Source: JAJNBK01 sp035642715 (lineage in GTDB: Archaea; Thermoproteota; Nitrososphaeria; Nitrososphaerales; Nitrososphaeraceae). Taken from it: a stretch of 64,000 nt of DNA. The notes beneath the pieces were generated by a model. It worked only from the letters and a program-made list of their open reading frames with translations. It was not told where the DNA came from and made no database searches. The position numbers were made by a program, and so were the translations under genes. Of this stretch, positions 25,987 through 34,862 are shown piece by piece (position 1 is the first letter of the stretch; each line of letters begins with the position of its first letter). The stretch is taken from contig DASQRW010000202.1 in NCBI GenBank assembly GCA_035642715.1, positions 1-64,000 of the forward strand, given 5' to 3'.

Positions 25987-27507
25987 ATGCCTATAAAGAA
26001 CGGGGCAGAGTATATAGAAAGCCTTAGAGGTAGGAAAATGAAGGTGTATCTATTCGGTCAGCTAGTGCAAGAACCGGTTGATCATCCTTTGATTCGGCCT
26101 TCTATAAACGCGGTAGCAGAAACTTACGATCTACCCAATGAGGAAACAGAAATTGCCTCTGCACAGTCTTCCTTAGTTGGCATTAGAGTGAATAGATTTT
26201 TGCATATAACAGAGAGTGTTAGTGATGTAGTTAATCAGAATAAAATGCAGAGAAAGTTAGGACAGTTAACCGGTACCTGTTTTCAGCGTTGTGTAGGAAT
26301 GGATGCTCTCAATTCACTATATTCGACTACCTTTGAAATAGATGCGAAACACGGAACTGTTTATCATAAGCGTTTAATTGAATTTATAAAAATGCTTCAA
26401 AGGGAAAATTTGATGATAGGTGGCGCGATGACTGATGTAAAAGGAGATCGTAGTCTATCACCGTCACAGCAAGAAGATCCTGATATGTTTGTCCACGTTT
26501 CTAAAACAAACGATAAAGGCATATACATAACAGGTGCAAAAGCACATCAAACTGGATGTATCAACTCCCATTGGATTTTAGTTATGCCTACAATGAGACT
26601 TCAAGCACAAGACAGTGAGTATGCTATAGTGGGAGCTGTGCCTGCTGATGCTGAAGGCATAACTTACATTTATGGTAGACAATCTTGTGATACAAGGAGT
26701 ATGGAAGAAGGTGATCTGGATGCAGGAAATGCGAAATTTTCTGGGCAAGAAGCGATGATAATATTTGATAATGTCTTTATACCAAATGAGCTGATATTCA
26801 TGCAAGGCGAGTATGAGTTTGCCTCTATGCTCGTCGAAAGATTTACCTGTTATCATAGGAGAAGTTATGTATGCAAGACAGGACTTGGAGACGTCCTTAT
26901 CGGAGCATCTGCGGCAATTGCCGACTATAATGGAGTAGCAAATGCTTCGCACATAAAAGACAAATTAGTAGAAATGACACACTTGAATGAGACGATTTTC
27001 GGTACAGGCATTGCTTCTTCGTTTCAATCACACAAAACGACCGCTGGTAATTATCAAAATGATGATATGCTAGCCAACGTTTGTAAACATAATGTGACAA
27101 GATTTCCTTATGAGCTTAGCAGGCTCGCCCAGGATATTGCCGGCGGATTAATGGTGACAATGCCCTCTGAACAGGACTTTAGAAGTCCAGAAGCTGGTCC
27201 ATTGCTGGAAAAATATTTAAAAGGAAGAAAGGGTGTTTCAACTGAGAATAGAGTAAGAGTATTACGGCTAATTGAGAATATGACTTTAGGCAGAAATGCC
27301 GTAGGTTATCTCACAGAGTCAATGCATGGTGCAGGTTCACCACAAGCCCAAAGAATCCAAATTGCACGTCAGATGCAATTAGAATACAAAAAGAAACTTG
27401 CCAAGAACCTCGCTAACGTTGAAGAAGGTGAAGCTAACGGTCTTACTAATGAGCAGTCGGATTATTTTGATAGAATATTTAATAAAACTAAAAACAAGAC
27501 TAAATGA
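25987..27507 (+). CDS. abfD: 4-Hydroxybutyryl-CoA dehydratase
   Basis: The enzyme dehydrates 4-hydroxybutyryl-CoA to crotonyl-CoA with a [4Fe-4S] cluster and FAD, a defining step of the thaumarchaeal 3-hydroxypropionate/4-hydroxybutyrate cycle. 506 residues. Cluster ligands seen are Cys98 and Cys102 (G-T-C-F-Q-R-C) and His290 with Cys296 (Y-H-R-R-S-Y-V-C). In the clostridial enzyme the His-to-Cys spacing is, from memory, one residue longer. N-terminal fold motifs R-G-R-K-M-K-V-Y and the C-terminal H-G-A-G-S-P-Q are present. The start is ATG at 25987. The acyl-CoA ligase that often accompanies it is not next to it. Confidence 0.96.
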   Translation: MPIKNGAEYIESLRGRKMKVYLFGQLVQEPVDHPLIRPSINAVAETYDLPNEETEIASAQSSLVGIRVNRFLHITESVSDVVNQNKMQRKLGQLTGTCFQRCVGMDALNSLYSTTFEIDAKHGTVYHKRLIEFIKMLQRENLMIGGAMTDVKGDRSLSPSQQEDPDMFVHVSKTNDKGIYITGAKAHQTGCINSHWILVMPTMRLQAQDSEYAIVGAVPADAEGITYIYGRQSCDTRSMEEGDLDAGNAKFSGQEAMIIFDNVFIPNELIFMQGEYEFASMLVERFTCYHRRSYVCKTGLGDVLIGASAAIADYNGVANASHIKDKLVEMTHLNETIFGTGIASSFQSHKTTAGNYQNDDMLANVCKHNVTRFPYELSRLAQDIAGGLMVTMPSEQDFRSPEAGPLLEKYLKGRKGVSTENRVRVLRLIENMTLGRNAVGYLTESMHGAGSPQAQRIQIARQMQLEYKKKLAKNLANVEEGEANGLTNEQSDYFDRIFNKTKNKTK

Positions 27508-27617
27508 ATAATAATATTATAGATATTGCACCTTAAGGTTGATATAATTTCTTCCGATTATAAAGGAAGAATTATTTACAAGTTCTATGCTTGTTAATGT
27601 ATCCTAGGAGATAAGTG

Positions 27618-28109
27618 ATGAAAATAATGGGACATACAACAGATGATCCTACCTGGAAGATTTTCAGAATTATTGTCCATAATGGCAAAGACGGTATTCT
27701 TCAGTCCAGTCTATGGAAAGAGCTTGCGACGACTAGCCGTCATGGCTCTAGGCTAGCAATGAAACTCGAAAAGCAATCACTTATTAAGCGAGAGAGAATC
27801 CTCGAAAAAGGACGGTGGACCTACAAACTTCTTCCGATCGAAATACCTGTTAATACCGAGTCTATCGATAAAGCGCCATGTCTTACGTGTCCAGTAGAGC
27901 ATATGTGTTCTGAGGATAGTTATTATAGCCCTAACAATTGTAATCTAATTCAAGATTGGATTTTATCGTCTAATGAAACTTCATCTCAACTACCATATAG
28001 CGCTGAAATTCACGAGGAGAACAAAGAAGCTGCAGAAGTATCCGTGAGCCAACCCAAACCATTGGCAAGACGTCATCCAAAACGAGCAACAAAAAATAAT
28101 AAAAAATGA
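27618..28109 (+). CDS. tfeB: TFE-beta / RPC34 (hRPC39)-like transcription factor
   Basis: 163 residues. The N-terminus is a winged helix (L-Q-S-S-L-W-K-E-L-A-T-T-S-R-H-G). A cysteine-rich block follows (about 88-113): C-L-T-C-P, then M-C-S-E-D and a final N-N-C-N-L-I-Q-D-W. This matches the Fe-S domain of eukaryotic RPC39 and archaeal TFE-beta, which helps open promoters. The tail is Lys/Arg-rich. ATG 27618 is chosen because AGGAG at about 27606-27610 is well spaced; a GTG lies one codon upstream. The stop overlaps rlmE (ATGA). Confidence 0.75.
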   Translation: MKIMGHTTDDPTWKIFRIIVHNGKDGILQSSLWKELATTSRHGSRLAMKLEKQSLIKRERILEKGRWTYKLLPIEIPVNTESIDKAPCLTCPVEHMCSEDSYYSPNNCNLIQDWILSSNETSSQLPYSAEIHEENKEAAEVSVSQPKPLARRHPKRATKNNKK

Positions 28110-28699
28110 AGCTTTCCCAAGCTAGAAGAGATTATTATCGCAAACTTGCAAAAAATGATGGATATAGAAGCAGATCAGCCTATAAACTAAAGCAATTAAA
28201 TAATTCCTATCATATCTTTAAATCACGCAATAAAGTAGTTGATCTCGGTTGTGCGCCAGGTGGATGGCTGCAGGTTCTAGAAGAAGAAATTGGTAATCAA
28301 GGAAAGATAATTGGTATAGATCAAAAGGAAGTACTTCCCTTAAAATTTGCAACAATTTTGCAAGGTAGCATTGAGGATCCTCACATGGTACAAAAGATTA
28401 TACAACTTCTAAATGGTCGTGCAGATGTTTTGTTATCTGATCTCGCTCCGAATGTAAGTGGGATCTGGGATATCGATCATGCCAGACAAATTTCTCTTAC
28501 AAGGAGTGCCCTGAGTATAGTAAGAAAACTGCTAAGGAAAAACGGCTCCGCAATTTTCAAGGTATTTGAAGGAGAAATGCTTAAACAATTGAAAGAAGAC
28601 TTGGCGATACATTTTCAAAATGTACATTATTCTAAGCCAGATGCTAGCAGAAGAGAGAGTAGCGAGTTATATATGATTTGTTTGAATTTTAGAGGTTGA
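28106..28699 (+). CDS. rlmE: RlmE/FtsJ-family rRNA 2'-O-methyltransferase
   Basis: It methylates a ribose in 23S rRNA using SAM. 197 residues with the SAM motif V-V-D-L-G-C-A-P-G-G-W (44-54) and the catalytic tetrad Lys27 (S-A-Y-K-L), Asp112 (L-S-D-L-A-P-N), Lys152 (F-K-V-F-E) and Glu187 (S-S-E-L-Y). There is no fused TRAM domain. The start ATG overlaps the tfeB stop by four bases. It converges with the coiled-coil gene. Confidence 0.95.
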   Translation: MKLSQARRDYYRKLAKNDGYRSRSAYKLKQLNNSYHIFKSRNKVVDLGCAPGGWLQVLEEEIGNQGKIIGIDQKEVLPLKFATILQGSIEDPHMVQKIIQLLNGRADVLLSDLAPNVSGIWDIDHARQISLTRSALSIVRKLLRKNGSAIFKVFEGEMLKQLKEDLAIHFQNVHYSKPDASRRESSELYMICLNFRG

Positions 28700-28714
28700 C
28701 ATAATGTGTTTTCC

Positions 28715-29557
28715 TTAATCACCATATAAAAGTTTTAATTCCTCAAGACTTAGTTTTGACCCGGAGTCCATTTTTTTCTTGGCTTCTTCCTTGAGCTTGA
28801 AAAGTGTATCTTTTGGGAGAGCGTTACCATATTCTTCTCTTTGTCTTTTCCTCATACTGGCCATAGAATCAAGACGTCCATTGATCTTTTCTAATTGCAA
28901 TAGATCTTCATTGTATTCTTTGAGGTAAATTTCTCGCTCCGCAGGGAGCTGCCGTTTCAAATCAAAGAGCTCGTCAATAATCTTGTTAATTTCTGAAATT
29001 TTCCGTTGCAATGATCGATATTCCTCATCAAGTAAATTTAACGAATTTCTGAGATTTTCAGACTCTTTATCAAATTCTCTCATCTGATCTTTAATAATTC
29101 GGATTGCCTTTAGTGCTTCAATTTTCATTGAAGTCTCTTTTATGGAAGAAAGTATCTCATTCTTTTCTCGTGAACTTTTATATCGTTTTTCGTCAAGTGC
29201 TTTCTGCAGCATATTAAGTGATTCAAACAAATGTCCTTCCGCGTCAGACGATATTCTAGATTCCATCATGCTAAGGAAATCCTTTGATTGCGAAATCTTC
29301 TCACTTATCGAAAGTAGCTGAGAATTTTTGGATTGAACTTGAGATCTGATCTGTTTAGTTCGCTCTAAGAAATTATTGAGATTGTTCTTTTCGACGTGTA
29401 TATTATTATTTATGGATCGAAACCTGTTCCTCTCAATATCAATTATTTTCTCGCTTAATTCTTTTACTCGGCCTGATAAGCGACGCTTTAAAGTAACTAG
29501 ATCATCCCATCCTAAGTTTTCTATTCTAGCAGATGGATTTTGATCTGTTGTGGTCAA
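28715..29557 (-). CDS. Archaeal coiled-coil protein (COG1340-like)
   Basis: 280 residues, almost entirely heptad-patterned coiled coil (about 20-230) rich in Lys, Glu, Leu and Ser, without membrane segments. The C-terminus (L-K-E-E-A-K-K-K-M-D-S-G-S-K-L-S-L-E-E-L) matches the closing motif of a family of archaeal coiled-coil proteins sometimes misnamed as phosphoserine phosphatases. The role is unknown; structural or ribosome-associated roles have been guessed for relatives. The start is TTG at 29557. Confidence 0.8.
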   Translation of the reverse strand: MTTTDQNPSARIENLGWDDLVTLKRRLSGRVKELSEKIIDIERNRFRSINNNIHVEKNNLNNFLERTKQIRSQVQSKNSQLLSISEKISQSKDFLSMMESRISSDAEGHLFESLNMLQKALDEKRYKSSREKNEILSSIKETSMKIEALKAIRIIKDQMREFDKESENLRNSLNLLDEEYRSLQRKISEINKIIDELFDLKRQLPAEREIYLKEYNEDLLQLEKINGRLDSMASMRKRQREEYGNALPKDTLFKLKEEAKKKMDSGSKLSLEELKLLYGD

Positions 29558-30159
29558 ATTAATTGTTTCCGTAATTATGTGAGGTTTTTATTCCATAAAA
29601 GTATACTGATAAATATATAACAGAAATACTTGTATTGTTTACAAGGTAAATCAATCATAATCAATATATTCAAAAGCCCACTGGTTGTATATTATTTTTA
29701 TTTGGTTATATATGTGCTATTGGTGTTAGAAGGGTATTCAAAAATTAGATAATAATTATTGCTGTTGAGAAAAGGGCCTTTGCTAGATGCTAGCGCATAC
29801 AGCGTCTCTTTGCTGGATCATACAGCTTTGTTGAGCCCTCGAGTTCGCACAGTTCTAATCTACTAGACGTGAATTCTGACTCATATTCTAATATGAACTG
29901 ATTTTTTATTTCTTCATGTATTCAGATTATGCCAGTATCGGACTAGATACTTTTAAGTTATGTAGCTTCTCTTAAGTTGTTGATACATCTTTTCAAATGA
30001 TTATTGATAAAATAGATTTCATATATATAATATTACCTGGTCTTATTATCGAAAGAAGAAAACGCCAATTAGTTTAATTCAAATATATATATCACTGAAA
30101 TTGTTATCATGTGCCAAGACAATAAAAATAGAGGAGATGTTAATATGAATGAAGAGCAA
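29558..30159. other. Intergenic region with GC-richer island
   Basis: 602 bases without a convincing gene. Between about 29765 and 29880 the composition rises above the flanks and a short stem can form (AGATGC at 29787 with GCGTCT at 29804). The segment contains an imperfect direct repeat (TTTGCT then GCATACAGC; TTTGCT then TCATACAGC). In an AT-rich genome such an island may mark a structured RNA, but none was recognised. Confidence 0.35.
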
Positions 30160-31236
30160 TTATGGTATGAAATTCCTTATTGCTGATTCTAATCTTTCTT
30201 CTTTTCCACACCATCTAACTAATTCCCGTAATTTTTGCTGAGGTTTTCCATTTTTTATTAAAGATCTTGCAATATCAACACCTTCCTGAAAATCCCGAGC
30301 AATCTTTGCAATTACAAGAGCAGCAGAGGCATTCAAAACAACTATGTCTTCTTTTTCCTGACTGGCTACGCCGAATATAACTTGAAGAGTATCTCGAAGT
30401 GATTCTTCTTTCGAATTGACTATGATCTGGCTTTGTTTTGCGACTTGCATATTAAGCATTTTTGGATGAAGTATTATTCGATTTATTTGATTATCACTAA
30501 TCCACAAAATATCGTTTTCACAAGTATTAGAGAGTTCATCAAGACCATCATGAGCATGAACTACCATGGCATCATTTAAGCCAGTATTTTGTATAGCGTG
30601 GGCGATAGGTTCCAACAAATATGTTCCAAAAACTCCTATGACCTGTCCTGTTATATTAGTACAAGGATTACTTAAAGGGCCAACAATATTGAACACAGTC
30701 TTTATACCAATTATATTTCTAGTTGTGGCAACCCTTCTTAGAGCTGGGTGAAAATTAGGAGCATACAAAAAACCAATCCCGACATTTTCTATAGCGCTAC
30801 ACACCTTCTCAGGAGATGATTGCAAGTCAAAACCAATGTAATCTAGAAAGTCTGCACTTCCGCAGAATCCTGATACTGAATGGTTTCCATGTTTTGCGAT
30901 CTTCATACCTGCTGAGCTAGCTACTATTGCAGCAGCAGTGCTGATGTTAAATGACTTTATTGCATCTCCTCCGGTACCACAGGTATCAACTAGAGGGCCA
31001 GTTATCCTGGGTGAGATTCTTATTGCATGTTGCTTGATTGTTTGAAGGATAGCTCTAATCTCTTGAGATGTTTCGCCTTTCATGGACATAGCGACTAAGA
31101 AGGAGGCAATGGCAGCTTCAGAAAGTTTACCTTCAAGAATGGAATTTACAGTTTGATGAACATCTTCTTCAGACAATGCGGATCTTGAAACCAATTTTCG
31201 AAGTACAGGACGAATATCAAAATGGTCAGTGCTCAT
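30160..31236 (-). CDS. trpD: Anthranilate phosphoribosyltransferase
   Basis: The second step of tryptophan synthesis, joining anthranilate to PRPP. 358 residues with the PRPP site D-T-C-G-T-G-G-D-A and the following F-N-I-S-T-A-A-A, K-H-G-N-H-S-V-S and G-P-L-S-N-P motifs. The start is ATG at 31236, overlapping the trpG stop by four bases (ATGA). The rest of the pathway (trpE, trpC, trpB, trpA) is not adjacent. Confidence 0.97.
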   Translation of the reverse strand: MSTDHFDIRPVLRKLVSRSALSEEDVHQTVNSILEGKLSEAAIASFLVAMSMKGETSQEIRAILQTIKQHAIRISPRITGPLVDTCGTGGDAIKSFNISTAAAIVASSAGMKIAKHGNHSVSGFCGSADFLDYIGFDLQSSPEKVCSAIENVGIGFLYAPNFHPALRRVATTRNIIGIKTVFNIVGPLSNPCTNITGQVIGVFGTYLLEPIAHAIQNTGLNDAMVVHAHDGLDELSNTCENDILWISDNQINRIILHPKMLNMQVAKQSQIIVNSKEESLRDTLQVIFGVASQEKEDIVVLNASAALVIAKIARDFQEGVDIARSLIKNGKPQQKLRELVRWCGKEERLESAIRNFIP

Positions 31237-31820
31237 CTCTTTACAATAGAAACAAAATTAAAAAGTATTTTTTTGCCTTCCTTTGTCAACACTGATTCTG
31301 GATGAAATTGTACTCCTTCAACCAAGTATTGTCTGTGTCTAATAGCCATTATTTCGCCATCATCCAATGCCCACGCAGTCACCTCAAGACAGTTAGGAAT
31401 AGTTTTTGAATCAACTACCAATGAATGGTAACGAGTAGCCTTAAAAGGATTATCTATGTTTTCGAATAGCCGATCTGAATTGTATTTAATATAACTTGTT
31501 TTTCCATGCATGCATATTTTGGCGTTCATTACTCTTCCGCCAAATGCATCCACTATTCCTTGGTGTCCAAGACATACTCCAAGAATGGGCATCTTTGAGC
31601 CAAAATTAGTTATAATATCAGAACATACTCCAAAATATTTTCTATCAGATGGGTGTCCAGGCCCTGGTGATATGACTATGGCATCTGGATCTATTCTATT
31701 AATAGAGTTAAGTGTAATCTTATCGTTTCGAATTACCACAGGGTCAGTATACAGCTCTCCCAAGATTTGGGCCAGGTTATATACAAACGAGTCATAATTA
31801 TCTATAATGAGAATTTTCAA
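31233..31820 (-). CDS. trpG: Anthranilate synthase glutamine amidotransferase subunit
   Basis: It supplies ammonia from glutamine to TrpE. 195 residues with the class-I amidotransferase triad: nucleophile Cys in G-V-C-L-G-H-Q-G and the His-Glu pair in Q-F-H-P-E-S-V. It may also serve 4-amino-4-deoxychorismate synthase. The start is TTG at 31820. It is first in a two-gene unit with trpD; trpE, normally beside it, is absent here. Confidence 0.95.
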   Translation of the reverse strand: MKILIIDNYDSFVYNLAQILGELYTDPVVIRNDKITLNSINRIDPDAIVISPGPGHPSDRKYFGVCSDIITNFGSKMPILGVCLGHQGIVDAFGGRVMNAKICMHGKTSYIKYNSDRLFENIDNPFKATRYHSLVVDSKTIPNCLEVTAWALDDGEIMAIRHRQYLVEGVQFHPESVLTKEGKKILFNFVSIVKR

Positions 31821-32143
31821 ATACCATCATCAATCTATAAGGCTATTTATATTATAGCTAAAACATAATATAATTCAAACCTTATGACTCCTGCATAAAC
31901 TGCGGTTACATTGATTTTGAGGTTATATAAAGATACGTAAGAGTTGGCTTTGTTAATCATGAATCTTCTTTCGAAATTAATGCAGACAAATAAAGAAGAG
32001 TTTTAGATCATATAACGGATGGGTTATTAGTAACTAGATAGATTATAGTAAAACAATGTGCTTCTAATAGTTTAACATTAAATGACGGTAAATCTTAAAA
32101 TTAGGTTAACGTATCTTAAATTCAATCGTATTTAGGGATCGAT
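31821..32143. promoter_or_regulatory. Divergent promoter region trpG / gap
   Basis: 323 bases between trpG (leftward) and gap (rightward). AT-rich blocks at 31845-31860 (ATTTATATTATAGC) suit a TATA box for trpG about 30 bp upstream of its start. Sequence near 32098-32115 may serve gap. No gene, riboswitch or T-box-like structure is seen. Confidence 0.4.
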
Positions 32144-33187
32144 TTGGCTAAGATATTTATTAATGGTTATGGAAATATTGGCCGTCGCCTTGCCTCCGCG
32201 ATTTCTCTTGACAAAGAAATTCAATTTGTTGGAATAGGAAAATATACGGCAGATGAGAAAACTAAAGAAGCTTTAGAAAACCGCTTTAATGTTTATGTTC
32301 CTAAAGATATCATAAACAAGTTCAAAGAGAAAAATTACGATATTGCTGGTACGCTGACAGAAGCCATTAATGAAAGCGATTTAATTATTGATGCAGCGAA
32401 AGACGGTGCTGGATACGATAATAAAAAAAATCTATATGAGCCGATGAACAAGAGGGCTATTTTTCAGGGTGGTGAAGAAAGACATGGTGACAGATCGGTA
32501 GCGGAAATGATTCATAATTCCCGAGTAAATTATGATAAGGCAGAAGGCAGAAAGTACGTCATTCAAGGGAGCTGTAATGTTTCTGGTATGGGAAGAATTA
32601 TACAGCCATTAATAGAAAATTTCGGAGACGAAATCAGAAGGTTCGATGTCTCTCTTATCCGAAGATGGGCTGATCTTGAAGATTCAAAAGAAGTAAAGGA
32701 TTCTATTGAGTGGGATAAAAATCCTCACCATCAAGATGACGTCAAAGATTTTATTCCTTCAGTTAATCTCTATGTAGATTCCTTTAAAGTTCCGTCCAGG
32801 ATGATGCATCTACATCACATGTTAATACATTTTAAAGGGAAGGCTCCATCTAAGGATGAAGTAATCGAGACATTTAGGAAGGAATTTGGGGTAGCCATAT
32901 TGAACTCAGCAAAAGGAACAGCAGACATCAGAAAAAAAGCTTTCCAATTAGCATTTCAACATGGTGACACTAATATGATTCATATTCATACAGAAGTGCT
33001 CAAGGTTCAGGACGATCTTCTAAAGATTTTATATTCAGATGATCAAACGGGGATGGTGATTCCTGAGAATTACATGCTTATTCAATCAATGATTCATGGA
33101 TGTAGCCGAGGAGAAGCAATCAAAAAGACAGATAATTTATTTCAAATTACGAGGAAAAGAAGCCTCTTAGAAGAAGAATTCAGGTAA
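32144..33187 (+). CDS. gap: Archaeal glyceraldehyde-3-phosphate dehydrogenase (phosphorylating)
   Basis: 347 residues of the archaeal type: N-terminal Rossmann motif N-G-Y-G-N-I-G-R-R, the catalytic Cys144 in Q-G-S-C-N-V-S-G-M-G-R, and the R-R-W-A-D-L segment. It interconverts glyceraldehyde-3-phosphate and 1,3-bisphosphoglycerate; in an autotroph using the HP/HB cycle the flow is expected to be gluconeogenic. The start is TTG at 32144. The 163-bp gap before the GalT-like gene suggests separate promoters. Confidence 0.95.
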   Translation: MAKIFINGYGNIGRRLASAISLDKEIQFVGIGKYTADEKTKEALENRFNVYVPKDIINKFKEKNYDIAGTLTEAINESDLIIDAAKDGAGYDNKKNLYEPMNKRAIFQGGEERHGDRSVAEMIHNSRVNYDKAEGRKYVIQGSCNVSGMGRIIQPLIENFGDEIRRFDVSLIRRWADLEDSKEVKDSIEWDKNPHHQDDVKDFIPSVNLYVDSFKVPSRMMHLHHMLIHFKGKAPSKDEVIETFRKEFGVAILNSAKGTADIRKKAFQLAFQHGDTNMIHIHTEVLKVQDDLLKILYSDDQTGMVIPENYMLIQSMIHGCSRGEAIKKTDNLFQITRKRSLLEEEFR

Positions 33188-33350
33188 AAATAGTAATAAT
33201 GAAAATAAAAAATCATCACTTTTTACTCTTACTAACGTTTTTAGGATTCCAAAAATTAAATCAGAGTATTTTAGTCAGTCAAAAGCACTAATCAATACAG
33301 AAGCTTTAATTAAGTGAAATTGCCCGAGGTTTAGGCAGAGAGAGAATAAT

Positions 33351-34382
33351 TTGGGTTATTTACGAAAGGATTATGTTCTTGACAAATTCGTCATAGTTCC
33401 CAAACTCACAGATGAAACAATACCGAATGAAAAATCTTCTGATGCTAGGTGTCCTTATTGTCCAGGTAATGAGTATATGACAGAGCCCGCCTTGATTTCT
33501 TTAGTTGCAAAAGATGGAATGCTTCAACGTTTGTCTGACAGTGAGGAAAACGTGGTTGGAGATTGGTGTGTCAGGGTCTTCCAAAGCAGTACTCCTGCTG
33601 TGACAAAGAATTCTACTACAATCTATACTGATAAGCCTCTCTATAGCGAACCTGCTTACGGTTATCATCAGGTCGTTGTTGCTTCACCCGAGCATGATCA
33701 GAAATTATCTCAGATATCTGTAGACCAATGGGCAAATGTCTTGCTGGTCATCCAAGATAGGGTTAGATGGTTATACACACAAAAAAGCGTATCTTATGTT
33801 TGTATATTTGTCAACAGCGGACATATGGCAGGAACCCCTTATGATCATCCTCATTTAAACGTATTAACTTTCTCTGCCATCCCTCCGACAATTGAGTTAG
33901 AAGCGGACGCTTCTCATAAATATATGAATGAAAATGGAATTTGTCCTGCGTGCAGTATAATTTCTATAGAATCGAGTGGTCCAAGACAAATTTTAGATAC
34001 GGAGAGCTTCCTTTCCTTCTCCCCATGGGCACCTACTTATCCGTTTGAATTCTGGATATATCCAAAGCGACATACTACTGCATTCTCAAAAATAACTCAA
34101 AAAGAAATAAACGATCTAGCATTAATGCTGCGCGCCACTTTAGGAGGAATGTCAAAAGCACTTAAAGACGCTCCGTTCAATCTGGTTTTCCATTTGGCTC
34201 CAGAAAAAAAGAATAGCCGTCAGATTCATTGGCACATAGAAGTTTATCCACAACTTAATATGTGGTCAGGATTAGAGCGGGGTTTTGGAGTTTACATTAA
34301 TGATATTCTCCCAGAAAAATCTGCAGAAGTTTTAGGTTCCTCATGTAGAAGAGAGTTAGCTGAACTTGTTGGAATTATTTAG
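33351..34382 (+). CDS. Galactose-1-phosphate uridylyltransferase-like protein
   Basis: 343 residues of the GalT/HIT superfamily. Zinc-site cysteines are Cys34 and Cys37 (C-P-Y-C-P-G). The catalytic region reads H166-P-H168-L-N170 (D-H-P-H-L-N), whereas classical GalT has HPHxQ, so the glutamine is replaced by asparagine. The second metal motif is H293-W-H295-I-E297. A nucleotidyl transfer to or from a sugar phosphate is likely, but the substrate is uncertain and may not be galactose. The start is TTG at 33351. It precedes a small-membrane-protein/epimerase group. Confidence 0.85.
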   Translation: MGYLRKDYVLDKFVIVPKLTDETIPNEKSSDARCPYCPGNEYMTEPALISLVAKDGMLQRLSDSEENVVGDWCVRVFQSSTPAVTKNSTTIYTDKPLYSEPAYGYHQVVVASPEHDQKLSQISVDQWANVLLVIQDRVRWLYTQKSVSYVCIFVNSGHMAGTPYDHPHLNVLTFSAIPPTIELEADASHKYMNENGICPACSIISIESSGPRQILDTESFLSFSPWAPTYPFEFWIYPKRHTTAFSKITQKEINDLALMLRATLGGMSKALKDAPFNLVFHLAPEKKNSRQIHWHIEVYPQLNMWSGLERGFGVYINDILPEKSAEVLGSSCRRELAELVGII

Positions 34383-34415
34383 GCACGACACGATTACTTA
34401 GCAAAAGGAAACTTA

Positions 34416-34565
34416 ATGCCAAAATTAGAAACCTGGGTCGCCCTTGGATCATTAGGAATGTGTATTATGTTTATATCACTAATATTATCATTTTTTAACT
34501 TTCTTGTAGGACCAAAAGGTAACGGTCCAGATGTTTATGTCGATCCAACAGGAGTAATGATCTAA
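34416..34565 (+). CDS. Small single-span membrane protein
   Basis: A 49-residue frame starting at ATG 34416, too short for most gene finders. It has one hydrophobic helix (about residues 8-32) and a short polar tail with G-P-K-G-N-G-P-D-V. Its stop TAA directly abuts the TTG start of the next membrane-protein gene, so the two are probably co-translated and may form a complex. Function unknown. Confidence 0.65.
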   Translation: MPKLETWVALGSLGMCIMFISLILSFFNFLVGPKGNGPDVYVDPTGVMI

Positions 34566-34862
34566 TTGATTTCGATATCGGGAGTACCTAGTTTAATTCT
34601 TGCAGGTACTGTTTTTGGACTTAAGAAATCTTATGGTACCATTCACGCTGCAATCATTTTGATAACAACAGGAATAATTTTGATAGTGGGCATGATTGCT
34701 GCATGGATGTTAATTCTGAAAATTAATGAACAGTTCGTTGTTGGCGGAATAGATATTATTCCTTATATTTTTATAGTCGCTGGTATGGGCGTTGCAATTC
34801 TAGGCATCTATTTATTCAAAAAATCAAAAAACTATCAAAAATTAGAAGACGAAATTCATTGA
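34566..34862 (+). CDS. Small three-span membrane protein
   Basis: 98 residues with three hydrophobic helices (about 4-20, 27-52, 64-84) and a charged C-terminal tail. The start TTG is immediately after the previous stop; the stop overlaps the start of the UDP-GlcNAc 2-epimerase gene by four bases. The tight packing suggests a three-gene unit connecting the membrane with a sugar-nucleotide enzyme. Family not recognised; the final helix resembles the fragment at 2-154. Confidence 0.65.
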   Translation: MISISGVPSLILAGTVFGLKKSYGTIHAAIILITTGIILIVGMIAAWMLILKINEQFVVGGIDIIPYIFIVAGMGVAILGIYLFKKSKNYQKLEDEIH

